A stretch of 21,766 bases of DNA. It comes from Treponema sp. (GTDB taxonomy: Bacteria; Spirochaetota; Spirochaetia; Treponematales; Breznakiellaceae). The stretch spans positions 1-21,766 of the forward strand of contig JAITSE010000099.1 of assembly GCA_031288005.1 (NCBI GenBank). The letters are read 5' to 3'. Positions 13,383 through 20,320 of the stretch are shown here, one piece after another. The translations under genes were made by a program, and so were the position numbers. Numbering within the stretch: position 1 is the first letter of the stretch; each line of letters starts with the position of its first letter. A model generated the notes under the pieces. It saw only the letters and a program-made list of their open reading frames with translations. It had not been told where the DNA came from and searched no databases.

Positions 13383-15151
13383 AGGCCGCCCGGCCTTATC
13401 TGATTTTTTTCACCGGAAGGACGATCCATAATTATCAGTTCATTAGGCAGCCAGCGGATCAGGATTTCAGACAGCGCTTTGATATCTATGGGTTTAGAAA
13501 GAAGGCCGTTGAAACCGTTTTGCATGAACATTTCCCGGGCGCCTGAGACCGCATTGGCCGTAAGCGCTATGACGGGAGCGCCCGCGCTGCGGGAATTTCC
13601 TGAGCGGATGAGCCTGACCGCTTCCAGGCCGTCCATCTCCGGCATCATGTGGTCCATGAGGATGAGATCATACTCCAATGTTTCCGCCTTTTTAACGGAT
13701 TCCGCGCCGCTTTTTGCGGTATCAGGACTGATTTTAAAGGTGTTCAGCATAAAGGCGGCTATTTCCAAATTGATATCAATGTCGTCCACAAGGAGAACCC
13801 TGGCGCCAGGAGCTGCAAATGGGACCGCTGTATGGTCCTCCGGGGGAATATCCGCGGGCTTGCCCGTTTTAAGGGGGATTGCGGCCGTAAAAACAGAGCC
13901 GCTGTCGTAGACGCTGCTAACGGTGATGTCCCCATTCATTAGGCCGCAGAGCCGTTTCGTGATCGCCAAGCCCAGGCCCGTACCCTGAACCTGCTTGTTC
14001 CTCACCACATCGAGCTGCTCAAAAGCCGAAAAGAGCCTCGGCAGCGCTTCTTCCTTGATGCCGATACCCGTATCTTCCACAATAAACCGGATTTCTACGA
14101 AATCTGACAGCGCCCCGTGCCCGCAAGGGGACGCTTCAACCCGCAGAACAGCCCCGCCGTGAAGAGTGTACTTGAATGCATTGTTGAGAAGGTTTGCGAT
14201 AATCTGCCCTATGCGTTTTTTATCGCCGTACAGCACATCAGGAATGGCGTCTGAAAAAATGCAGCGAAAATCCAGGCCCTTTTCCTGAAACAGAAGTTCA
14301 AAAACTTCTTTCAGCTGTTCAAGGAGGCGGCTCAGGCTGAAATACTCGTTTATTATTTCAAGTTTTCCGGCTTCGATTTTTGAGAAATCCAGAATGTCGT
14401 TGATAAGATTCAGCAGTATTTTGGATGAGTTCTGTATTTTTTTGAGATAATCCCTTTGCTTCCGCGCAAGCTTCGTATTTTCAAGTATGGCCGAAATGCC
14501 GATTACCGCATTCATGGGAGTGCGTATTTCATGTGATACAGTAGCAAGAAAATCCGACTTGGCTTTGTTTGCTTTTTCGGCTTCCCTTCTTGCCTCAAGC
14601 AGCTCTGTAATGTCGTAGAAGAGAATCATGGAGCCGCGGTTGTTCCCGCTCTCATCCTTCATCGGACTTACCTGTACGGTGTAGTCCCTGGGATTTCCCT
14701 TCCCGCTGAAGTCTATGGTTCTGTGCAGGGTCATGGGAGCGAATCTGCCGCTGCCGGCCATTTGCCCGTAAACCGCATCATCCTCACGATCTGTCAGGGA
14801 CTTAAATCCAAATTTCCCCAGAATGTCCCGGCAATGCTTGTCAGCTATCATGCCGAAGCCGGCGATTCCCGCTATCCTGAGAAAGGCTTCGGTACAATAG
14901 GCGATTCTGCCTTCCCTGTTGAAAAGCATGATAATGTCGGGGCAGTTTTCCAGAAGGAGATTCATATACATCTCAAGCTCTGACTTTTTTTCTTCTATAA
15001 CTTTGCTCAGATTATCTTTTGCTTCCGCAGAAATCCTGTTTCTCTCAATGGCTGTATTGGCCAGATTGAGTTCTCTCTCGATTTTTTTAATGGCGAGCCG
15101 GGCCTTTTTTAATTCGGCCTCAAGGCTCTCCACATTGTTTTCCATGGACAT
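13352..15151 (-). CDS. Soluble hybrid sensor histidine kinase (coiled coil - PAS - HisKA - HATPase - receiver)
   Basis: Autophosphorylating kinase with an attached receiver. Residues 1-60 are a charged coiled coil. A PAS domain follows, about 62-190 (ENCPDIIMLFNREGRIAYCT). HisKA has H207 in ATVSHEIRTPMNAVIG. The ATPase domain shows N-box NLLNNAFKYT, G1 VEDTGIGIK and G2 GTGLGLAI. The C-terminal receiver has VLLVDDIDIN and phosphoacceptor D500 in LILMDHMMPEMDG, with the conserved K near 549 (LLSKPID). No membrane segment or DNA-binding domain is present, so sensing is cytoplasmic and output must go through another protein. The last ten residues or so (LRPCGSLRSF) come from the palindromic element. 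It starts 9 nt after the stop of the FIST-domain gene, so the two are co-transcribed and probably work together. A second ATG, at codon 3, is a possible start. Confidence 0.93.
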   Translation of the reverse strand: MSMENNVESLEAELKKARLAIKKIERELNLANTAIERNRISAEAKDNLSKVIEEKKSELEMYMNLLLENCPDIIMLFNREGRIAYCTEAFLRIAGIAGFGMIADKHCRDILGKFGFKSLTDREDDAVYGQMAGSGRFAPMTLHRTIDFSGKGNPRDYTVQVSPMKDESGNNRGSMILFYDITELLEARREAEKANKAKSDFLATVSHEIRTPMNAVIGISAILENTKLARKQRDYLKKIQNSSKILLNLINDILDFSKIEAGKLEIINEYFSLSRLLEQLKEVFELLFQEKGLDFRCIFSDAIPDVLYGDKKRIGQIIANLLNNAFKYTLHGGAVLRVEASPCGHGALSDFVEIRFIVEDTGIGIKEEALPRLFSAFEQLDVVRNKQVQGTGLGLAITKRLCGLMNGDITVSSVYDSGSVFTAAIPLKTGKPADIPPEDHTAVPFAAPGARVLLVDDIDINLEIAAFMLNTFKISPDTAKSGAESVKKAETLEYDLILMDHMMPEMDGLEAVRLIRSGNSRSAGAPVIALTANAVSGAREMFMQNGFNGLLSKPIDIKALSEILIRWLPNELIIMDRPSGEKNQIRPGGLRPCGSLRSF

Positions 15152-15160
15152 TCCGGCGCG

Positions 15161-16327
15161 TTAGTGAAAGAGGCAGATAATAATAGTATCGTTGTGGCTG
15201 CGGTTGGCTGTTTTCCCGTTTTTCCCTGTCACCGGGCATAATTCCGTCCCCGAATAACAGAAGTGGAAAGGACTATCCCCTAGTATTTCCCTGGTTTTAT
15301 CCATTTCCGCGGTGGTGTTAAATCCCTGGGCAAAATAGCGCCCGACGCATGAAAAGATAAGGAGGCTTTTGCCTGTTTCAGGCGGTCTTGCTTTGGCCCT
15401 TTGAAGCAGGGCGGAGGAAATTGTGAGGACTTCCTCTTTATTGATGATCCCTACGGCGATGCTTGCCCCTTCAGGAATTTTCCCTCCGCATACCGCCCAG
15501 CCGTCTGGCGTGATGGCAAACATCACCCTGATTACCGGCGGCGTCCCGTCGTTGTAATTCAGGATGAAGGGGAATGAGTTGATCCCTTTAAGGACTCCAT
15601 TTTCATCTTTTTCGAGACCGAGGGAGCCAAGATATTCCGCCACGGGAACTCCGTTGACCTCTTTAAGCAGGTTTCCCCTGGAGGCAGTAACCACGCCCTT
15701 TTCCCTGAAGGCTTTTTCTTCTGACAAACCGCCTACAAAAAATTCAGGTTTCATGTCTCCATAAAAGAGAATGAATACATACCGGTCCCGGAAAGCCTCT
15801 TTCCCAAGAATTGTTTGAGATTCATGGTAGTCCTGGTTATGGTCCACCGCCAGGGTGCCGAAATTGGGCACATCACCAGTGATGCGGCTCCATGTATCGG
15901 CATAAAAATCAGCGGCTACATTCAGAAGCAGAGGCGCGAAGCTCAGCATCAGCCGGGGTTTTTCCGTCCTTCCAGCCGTTGCCTGTTCCCAGGCGGCTTT
16001 GAACGGCGCCGCGCTTTCCTCCACGATAGGATCAGTCACGCCAAGGACAAATTCAACATCGTCGCTTGTGAGAACCGTCAGGATAAGGACTATCTCACCC
16101 TGGATTCCGTTTGCCGCCGCGGCCAAGGTTGTAGTCCCGGCAATTGGAAAAGGCAGTTTCTCAGACAAGGCGGCGACTATTCCTGAACTGATAAAATCCG
16201 CGAAACAGCTAAGTATTCCTACGGAATAGCGCAGAAGTTTTTCCTCCGCAAGCTGCCCGGTTATTTCAGCAGCCGCAGCATCCACATCATCTGCTTCTAC
16301 AGTCTTTAAGCACATAGACTTTATCAT
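15161..16327 (-). CDS. FIST-domain sensory protein (FIST_N + FIST_C)
   Basis: A 388-residue soluble protein. FIST domains are thought to bind small ligands, possibly amino acids, and occur attached to or beside signal transduction proteins. The N-terminal part shows the core PIAGTTTLAAAANG (about 61-74) and LSFAPLLLNV. The C-terminal part has GWAVCGGKIPEG, IFSCVGRYFAQG and the closing FHFCYSGTELCPV, then SHNDTIIICLF, all typical of FIST_C. No kinase or output domain is in the same chain; the hybrid kinase gene follows after 9 nt, suggesting a ligand sensor for that kinase. ATG 16327 lies only a few nt after a TATAAT, so the transcript may be leaderless; ATG 16315 (codon 5) is an alternative. 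Confidence 0.88.
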   Translation of the reverse strand: MIKSMCLKTVEADDVDAAAAEITGQLAEEKLLRYSVGILSCFADFISSGIVAALSEKLPFPIAGTTTLAAAANGIQGEIVLILTVLTSDDVEFVLGVTDPIVEESAAPFKAAWEQATAGRTEKPRLMLSFAPLLLNVAADFYADTWSRITGDVPNFGTLAVDHNQDYHESQTILGKEAFRDRYVFILFYGDMKPEFFVGGLSEEKAFREKGVVTASRGNLLKEVNGVPVAEYLGSLGLEKDENGVLKGINSFPFILNYNDGTPPVIRVMFAITPDGWAVCGGKIPEGASIAVGIINKEEVLTISSALLQRAKARPPETGKSLLIFSCVGRYFAQGFNTTAEMDKTREILGDSPFHFCYSGTELCPVTGKNGKTANRSHNDTIIICLFH

Positions 16328-16333
16328 TAGTAT

Positions 16334-16354
16334 AGCATATTATAAAAATATGCT
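16334..16354 (-). promoter_or_regulatory. Palindrome over the -10 region of the FIST-kinase operon
   Basis: AGCATATT (16334-16341) and AATATGCT (16347-16354) form a perfect 8-bp inverted repeat with 5 nt between. On the minus strand it covers TATAAT (16344-16339), the likely -10 box for the FIST gene. A repressor bound here would block the promoter. No good -35 is seen. Confidence 0.45.
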
Positions 16355-16493
16355 GAAAACAACATGGGAGAAAGATAGCTGCCTGGTATTAGCCGCAGAA
16401 TACAGAAAAAAACTTCAAAATTTACTCAAAAAATCCACATTGGAATTAAGCGGGATTGTTCCAAGCGGGAGAAACAAACCGCCGTATCATTAA
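16350..16493 (+). CDS. Possible 47-aa small protein, divergent from the FIST gene
   Basis: The frame from ATG 16350 encodes MLKTTWEKDSCLVLAAEYRK, then KLQNLLKKSTLELSGIVPSG and RNKPPYH, before TAA. An amphipathic Lys/Leu-rich helix is predicted by eye. The ATG lies within the palindrome and has no ribosome site. Immediately beyond, a +1 frame continues with RRIINGRILEIIRAVVYK up to a TAA just before the tRNA, so this may be a frameshifted remnant. No family recognised. Confidence 0.25.
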   Translation: MLKTTWEKDSCLVLAAEYRKKLQNLLKKSTLELSGIVPSGRNKPPYH

Positions 16494-16552
16494 CGGCAGG
16501 ATACTTGAAATAATCCGTGCAGTCGTATATAAATAAATTCTGAAATATATTC

Positions 16553-16634
16553 GGGGAGTTTCCAGAGTGGTCAAATGGGGCAGACTGTAAATCTGTTGGC
16601 TCAGCCTTCGAAGGTTCGAATCCTCCACTCCCCA
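16553..16634 (+). tRNA. tRNA-Tyr (anticodon GUA)
   Basis: An 82-nt class II tRNA with a long variable arm. Acceptor GGGGAGT pairs with ACTCCCC, discriminator A. Anticodon stem GCAGA/TCTGT with loop CTGTAAA gives GTA. Variable arm GGCTCAGCC; T-stem AGGTTCGAATCCT region. CCA is not encoded. Confidence 0.95.
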
Positions 16635-16641
16635 GAAAGAG

Positions 16642-16673
16642 CGGCTTTCCGAAAGGAAAGTCGTTGCTGTTTT
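16642..16673 (+). terminator. Terminator-like hairpin after tRNA-Tyr
   Basis: CGGCTTTCC (16642-16650) pairs with GGAAAGTCG (16655-16663, one G-U pair) around a GAAA tetraloop, followed by a weak T-rich tail TTGCTGTTTT. It begins 8 nt after the tRNA. Confidence 0.6.
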
Positions 16674-16930
16674 CAAGGGAGGATTCGAAGGGTTTAGCCC
16701 GCCGACCCAAGGGAGGAAAAGGCGCCATGGATGGCGCCGGCAGGACCAAACCCCGGCCCGGAGGCCCGAGACAGGAGGTTGAGGGCCGGAGGGCGAATCC
16801 GCGCGGCCTATGGCCGCGAACACTCCCCAAAGTGAAATAGGTCCTTGTTCTATAAGGACTTAAACACTTCTTCATTTAAGAAAAAATCGAGCAGCGTGGC
16901 ATCGTGCTTTTATTCGTATTGAGGATTTAA
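16674..16930. repeat. Palindromic, gene-free stretch after tRNA-Tyr
   Basis: GGAGGATTCGAA (about 16677-16688) is the inverted copy of 12 bases of the tRNA-Tyr T-arm. Further on are GGCGCCAT-GG-ATGGCGCC (16721-16738) and CGCGGCC-TAT-GGCCGCG (16802-16818), the latter with the CC-N3-GG apex. Reading frames here run through the tRNA on the minus strand and are not credible genes. Confidence 0.55.
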
Positions 16931-16944
16931 TACCAAAGAAACCA

Positions 16945-17087
16945 GAGACCGCAAGGAACTGGAGACCATGAGACTAAAAGTCGCCGGTCTCAGTTTTCAG
17001 AACCAGCCTGCGCGGGGGAGGCTCCGCGGCGGTCATCTGGAAGCAAGTTCCCTTCGGAAACTTCTGAAACTTGTTTCCGAAGTTTCC
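16945..17087. repeat. Palindrome pair downstream of glyA, left flank of the glyA-leuC block
   Basis: GAGACC (16945-16950) pairs with GGTCTC (16986-16991). Between them, 16961-16982 is a 22-bp motif containing GACT-AAA-AGTC that recurs exactly, inverted, at 20241-20262. A second structure has GGAAACTTC (17056-17064) paired with GAAGTTTCC (17079-17087) and GAAAC-TT-GTTTC in its loop. Confidence 0.8.
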
Positions 17088-17139
17088 ACGGTATTAAACC
17101 CGAAAAACAAGTCCACAGCCGATGCCGGCCTTATCGCCC

Positions 17140-18651
17140 TTATCCGGCAAACGCCTTCTTGAGCAGGTCTAAATCCAGTTCGGGATAGACCGGGAAACGG
17201 TCCAGGAGCTTCTTCACCCTGTCCAGGGCTTCGGCCTTGGCCCCTTCATCGATCACATACTTTGCCTTGCTCTTTTTGGCCGGATCCCTAGACTCAGCGG
17301 CGGGATTGGTGTTTTTCAGCACTAAGGCGATGATGGCCCCCAGCTCTTCCATCTCGGCCCTTCCCATCCCCAGGGTGGTGACCGCGGCGGCGCCGATACG
17401 CAGACCCGATGTGTACCAGGGACCATTTGGGTCAAAGGGAAGGCTGTTCCGGTTCAGGGTAATATGGGCTTCGTGAAGGGCGCTTTCAGCCTGACGTCCG
17501 GTGACGCCCAGGGGACGGACGTTGACCAGGAACAAGTGGTTGTCCGTACCGCCGGTGAGGACCTCAAGCCCGTTTTGGACGCACGAGGCGGCCAGGGCCT
17601 GGGCGTTTTCCACGATGCGCCGGGCGTAGTCCCGGAACTCAGGCTTCCCGGCCTCCCGGAAGGCCACGGCTTTGGCGGCGATGACGTGGGGCAGGGGACC
17701 TCCCATGGTAAGGGGACAGCCCTTGTCCAGAGCCTCGGCGAACTCGGAAGTGGAGAGGACCAGCCCCGCCCTGGGACCCCGCAGGGTCTTGTGGGAGGTA
17801 CTGGTTACCACATGAGCGTGGGGAATGGGATCGTAGTCCCCGGTAAAGACCTTGCCCGCCACAAGACCGGCGAAGTGGGCCATGTCCACCATGAACACGG
17901 CCCCCACGCTGTCGGCGATTTCCCGCATCCGCTTAAAGTTGATTTTCCGGGGATAGGCGGAATAACCGGCAAGCAGGATGAGGGGCTTCACTTCTTTTGC
18001 CTGCCGTTCAATGGCGTCATAATCCAGAAGCCCGGTTTCCCTGGATACACTATAGCCGTAAACATCGAACATCCGGGCGGAGACATTGTACCGGTACCCG
18101 TGGGTCAGGTGGCCCCCGGAGTAGTAGTCCTGCCCCAGAAGACGCTGGTTTCCCAGTTCCGTTTTAAGATGTTTCCATTGATCATCAGTGAGTTTGTAGA
18201 GATTGGTTTCCCCGTATTTGGCCAGCGCGGGCCCTTCGATACGGGTGGTAAGAATGGCCCAGTAGGCCAGAAGGTTAGCATCCGCCCCGCAGTGGGGCTG
18301 GACATTGGCGTATTCCGCGCCAAAGACCCTGCGGGCTTCTTCAGCGGCCAGGGACTCTATGGCGTCCACATTCTCGTTGCCCGCGTAGAACCGGTGGGCG
18401 GGCATCCCCTCGGCGTATTTATCGGTAAGAAGGTTTCCCATGGCAAGCTGTACGGCCATAGAACAGTAATTTTCACTGGCGATGAGCTTGACCCGCTTCC
18501 GCTGGTTTTCAAGCTCCCGGACTATGGAACAGGCGATTTCCGGGGCAACCCGGGAAGTTTCCCACAGATTACAAAGATAGGCAAGGAAGCCGGCATCCAC
18601 TTTTTCGGGAGGGACAGCGGTAAGATATGCGGTTATGGGATTTATATTCAT
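17140..18651 (-). CDS. glyA: Serine hydroxymethyltransferase (long Treponema/Chlamydia-type form)
   Basis: PLP enzyme interconverting serine and glycine while loading tetrahydrofolate with a one-carbon unit; cytoplasmic. Signatures: LIASENY (57-62), YAEGMPAHRFYAGNENVD (79-96), QPHCGA around H120 (usually QPHSG), GGHLTHG (179-185), VDMAHFAGLVA with D256 and H259, and STSHKTLRGPR with the PLP lysine K288. At 503 residues it exceeds the 417 of the E. coli enzyme. The extra sequence is an N-terminal extension and an insertion at about 134-175 (TRIEGPALAKYGETNLYK), an arrangement I associate with Chlamydia and Treponema. ATG 18651 lacks a strong ribosome site. It is divergent from the LeuC-type gene, with 159 bp between them. 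Confidence 0.95.
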   Translation of the reverse strand: MNINPITAYLTAVPPEKVDAGFLAYLCNLWETSRVAPEIACSIVRELENQRKRVKLIASENYCSMAVQLAMGNLLTDKYAEGMPAHRFYAGNENVDAIESLAAEEARRVFGAEYANVQPHCGADANLLAYWAILTTRIEGPALAKYGETNLYKLTDDQWKHLKTELGNQRLLGQDYYSGGHLTHGYRYNVSARMFDVYGYSVSRETGLLDYDAIERQAKEVKPLILLAGYSAYPRKINFKRMREIADSVGAVFMVDMAHFAGLVAGKVFTGDYDPIPHAHVVTSTSHKTLRGPRAGLVLSTSEFAEALDKGCPLTMGGPLPHVIAAKAVAFREAGKPEFRDYARRIVENAQALAASCVQNGLEVLTGGTDNHLFLVNVRPLGVTGRQAESALHEAHITLNRNSLPFDPNGPWYTSGLRIGAAAVTTLGMGRAEMEELGAIIALVLKNTNPAAESRDPAKKSKAKYVIDEGAKAEALDRVKKLLDRFPVYPELDLDLLKKAFAG

Positions 18652-18724
18652 ATCTTAGAATAGCTGGAGAACAGAGCAGATTCAAGGGGGGCGGAGACGC
18701 GGCCGGCGGGAATCGGCCTTTTGC

Positions 18725-18804
18725 TTGACAGCCTCTGAATTTTAACTATACTGAGTTTCACGGAAAAGTTTCATAAACCTGTCCCCGGACGATTCCCAAG
18801 GAGG
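18725..18804 (+). promoter_or_regulatory. Promoter and ribosome site of the LeuC-type gene
   Basis: TTGACA (18725-18730), a 16-nt spacer and TATACT (18747-18752) form the best consensus promoter in the window. The leader of about 50 nt contains no leader peptide or T-box feature that I can recognise. AAGGAGG (18798-18804) lies 6 nt before ATG 18811. Confidence 0.75.
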
Positions 18805-18810
18805 ATTATT

Positions 18811-20103
18811 ATGGGAAAAACCTTGACGGAAAAAATTTTCGAGGCGCATCGGCGGGATAGGCCGGCGGACGATACGTGGGTGCTTAGTCTGGACCGGGTG
18901 TTCTGTCACGAAATCACCACGCCTATTGCTATCAACGACCTTATTTCAAAGGGGATGGACCGGGTCTTTGATGCTTCCAAGATTAAGGCGGTGATTGATC
19001 ATGTGTCGCCGGCCAAAGATTCTAAGACTGCCGAACAGGGTAAGATACTGAGGGATTGGGCTAGGCGGCAGGGTATACGCGATTTCTTCGATATTGGCCG
19101 GAATGGGGTCTGCCACGCTATTTTCCCGGAAAAGGGTTTTGTGCGGCCAGGTTTTACGGTCATCATGGGGGACAGTCATACGTGTACCCACGGGGCGTTT
19201 GGGGCTTTTGCCGCAGGTGTGGGGACGACGGACTTGGAGGTGGGTATTCTCAAGGGGGTCTGCGCTTTTAAGCCGCCGGTTAGTATCAGAATCAACCTTA
19301 ACGGCGCGTTGAAGAAGGGGGTGTATCCCAAGGATGTGATCCTCCAGGTGATTGCCCGGCTGGGTGTGGCTGGGGCTACCGGGAGGGTGATGGAATTCCG
19401 GGGGGCTGTGGCGGAGGCAATGAGCATGGAGGGGCGCATGACGATTTGCAACATGGCGGTGGAGGCTGGGGCTACGAGCGGGGTTTGTATGCCTGATGGG
19501 ATCACGGCGGAGTATCTCTGGCCGTTTATTGGGCCTGAGGGGGATAAGACCTATGTCTCGAAAGCGGATGCTCTGGCGGATTTTGAAAGGTGGCGGAGCG
19601 ATGATGACGCTTGTTACGAGCAGGCGGTGGATATAGACTGTTCCAGCCTGGAGCCTTTGGCTACGGTGGGGTACAAGCCGGATCAGGTCAAGTCTATCAG
19701 GGAGCTTGAGGGGACGCGGGTAGACCAGGTTTACATCGGGTCTTGTACCAACGGCCGTATTGAGGACCTGCGGGAAGCCGCGGCGGTTTTTAAGGGCAGG
19801 AAGATTGCCGGGGGCGTCCGGGCTATCGTGTCTCCCGCTACTCCCGGCGTATACGCCCAGGCTCTGGCGGAGGGGCTTATCACGGCGTTCATGGATGCGG
19901 GGTGTTGCGTTACCAATCCCACCTGCGGGGCCTGCCTGGGTATGTCTAACGGCGTGCTGGCGGAGGGTGAGGTCTGCGCTTCCACCACGAACCGGAACTT
20001 CTACGGCCGCATGGGGAAAGGCGGCGTGATTCACCTGATGAGCCCTGTATCGGCGGCGGCGGCGGCGGTTGCGGGGCGTATTGCGTCCCCGGAAGGCTTG
20101 TAA
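18811..20103 (+). CDS. leuC: 3-isopropylmalate dehydratase large subunit (aconitase family, LeuC type)
   Basis: Aconitase-superfamily large subunit, expected to isomerise 2- to 3-isopropylmalate in leucine synthesis with a small LeuD partner. Signatures: GDSHTCTHGAFGAFAAGVG (about 114-132), the cluster cysteine in YIGSCTNGR (about 310-318), and the paired cysteines in NPTCGACLGM (about 370-379). At 430 residues it matches the shorter archaeal/second bacterial group, which also includes homoaconitase and 2,3-dimethylmalate dehydratase large subunits; substrate is therefore inferred. A strong promoter and AAGGAGG drive it. No leuD follows: within 25 nt of the stop begins a repeat cluster, then a convergent restriction-modification gene. 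Its codon choice (many GGG, CGG) looks different from glyA, by eye only. Confidence 0.87.
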   Translation: MGKTLTEKIFEAHRRDRPADDTWVLSLDRVFCHEITTPIAINDLISKGMDRVFDASKIKAVIDHVSPAKDSKTAEQGKILRDWARRQGIRDFFDIGRNGVCHAIFPEKGFVRPGFTVIMGDSHTCTHGAFGAFAAGVGTTDLEVGILKGVCAFKPPVSIRINLNGALKKGVYPKDVILQVIARLGVAGATGRVMEFRGAVAEAMSMEGRMTICNMAVEAGATSGVCMPDGITAEYLWPFIGPEGDKTYVSKADALADFERWRSDDDACYEQAVDIDCSSLEPLATVGYKPDQVKSIRELEGTRVDQVYIGSCTNGRIEDLREAAAVFKGRKIAGGVRAIVSPATPGVYAQALAEGLITAFMDAGCCVTNPTCGACLGMSNGVLAEGEVCASTTNRNFYGRMGKGGVIHLMSPVSAAAAAVAGRIASPEGL

Positions 20104-20113
20104 TATGGCTTCT

Positions 20114-20278
20114 GCGGCCCGCTAAGAGACCATCGGAAACTTGTTTCCGCAGAAACCTCCGGTTTCGGTCTCACGGGTCGCTTGGAGTTTTTTAGGCCCT
20201 TGAAACTGGAGACCGCTGAGACCGGAGACTTGAGACCGGAGACTTTTAGTCTCATGGTCTCCCAGTCTCATGGTCTCC
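20114..20278. repeat. Nested palindrome cluster after the LeuC-type gene, right flank of the block
   Basis: GCGGCCC (20114-20120) pairs with one G-T against GGGTCGC (20175-20181). Its loop is TAA, GAGACC (20126-20131) with GGTCTC (20167-20172), AC. Inside that are GGAAAC-TT-GTTTCC (20135-20148) and GAAACC-TCC-GGTTTC (20152-20166). Next is a truncated GGAGTTTTTT arm (20184-20193), then repeated GAGACC/GGTCTC units including the inverted 22-bp copy (20241-20262) of the motif at 16961-16982, and a further partial copy (20264-20278). Confidence 0.85.
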
Positions 20279-20320
20279 CGGTTCCTTGCGGGCATGGATG
20301 CGCTGTACTCTAATTTGCGC

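Noticed and set aside
16426..16875. Minus-strand frames spanning tRNA-Tyr
   Set aside because: They read through the tRNA gene, a common artefact; part of the apparent protein is the reversed T-arm and anticodon arm.
17464..18663. Long plus-strand frame of 399 codons opposite glyA
   Set aside because: It is the antisense shadow of glyA, which has all catalytic motifs; the frame is Gly/Pro-rich and matches no family.
18946..20034. Minus-strand frame of 362 codons opposite the LeuC-type gene
   Set aside because: Antisense shadow of a clear aconitase-family gene; Arg/His/Pro-rich and without motifs.
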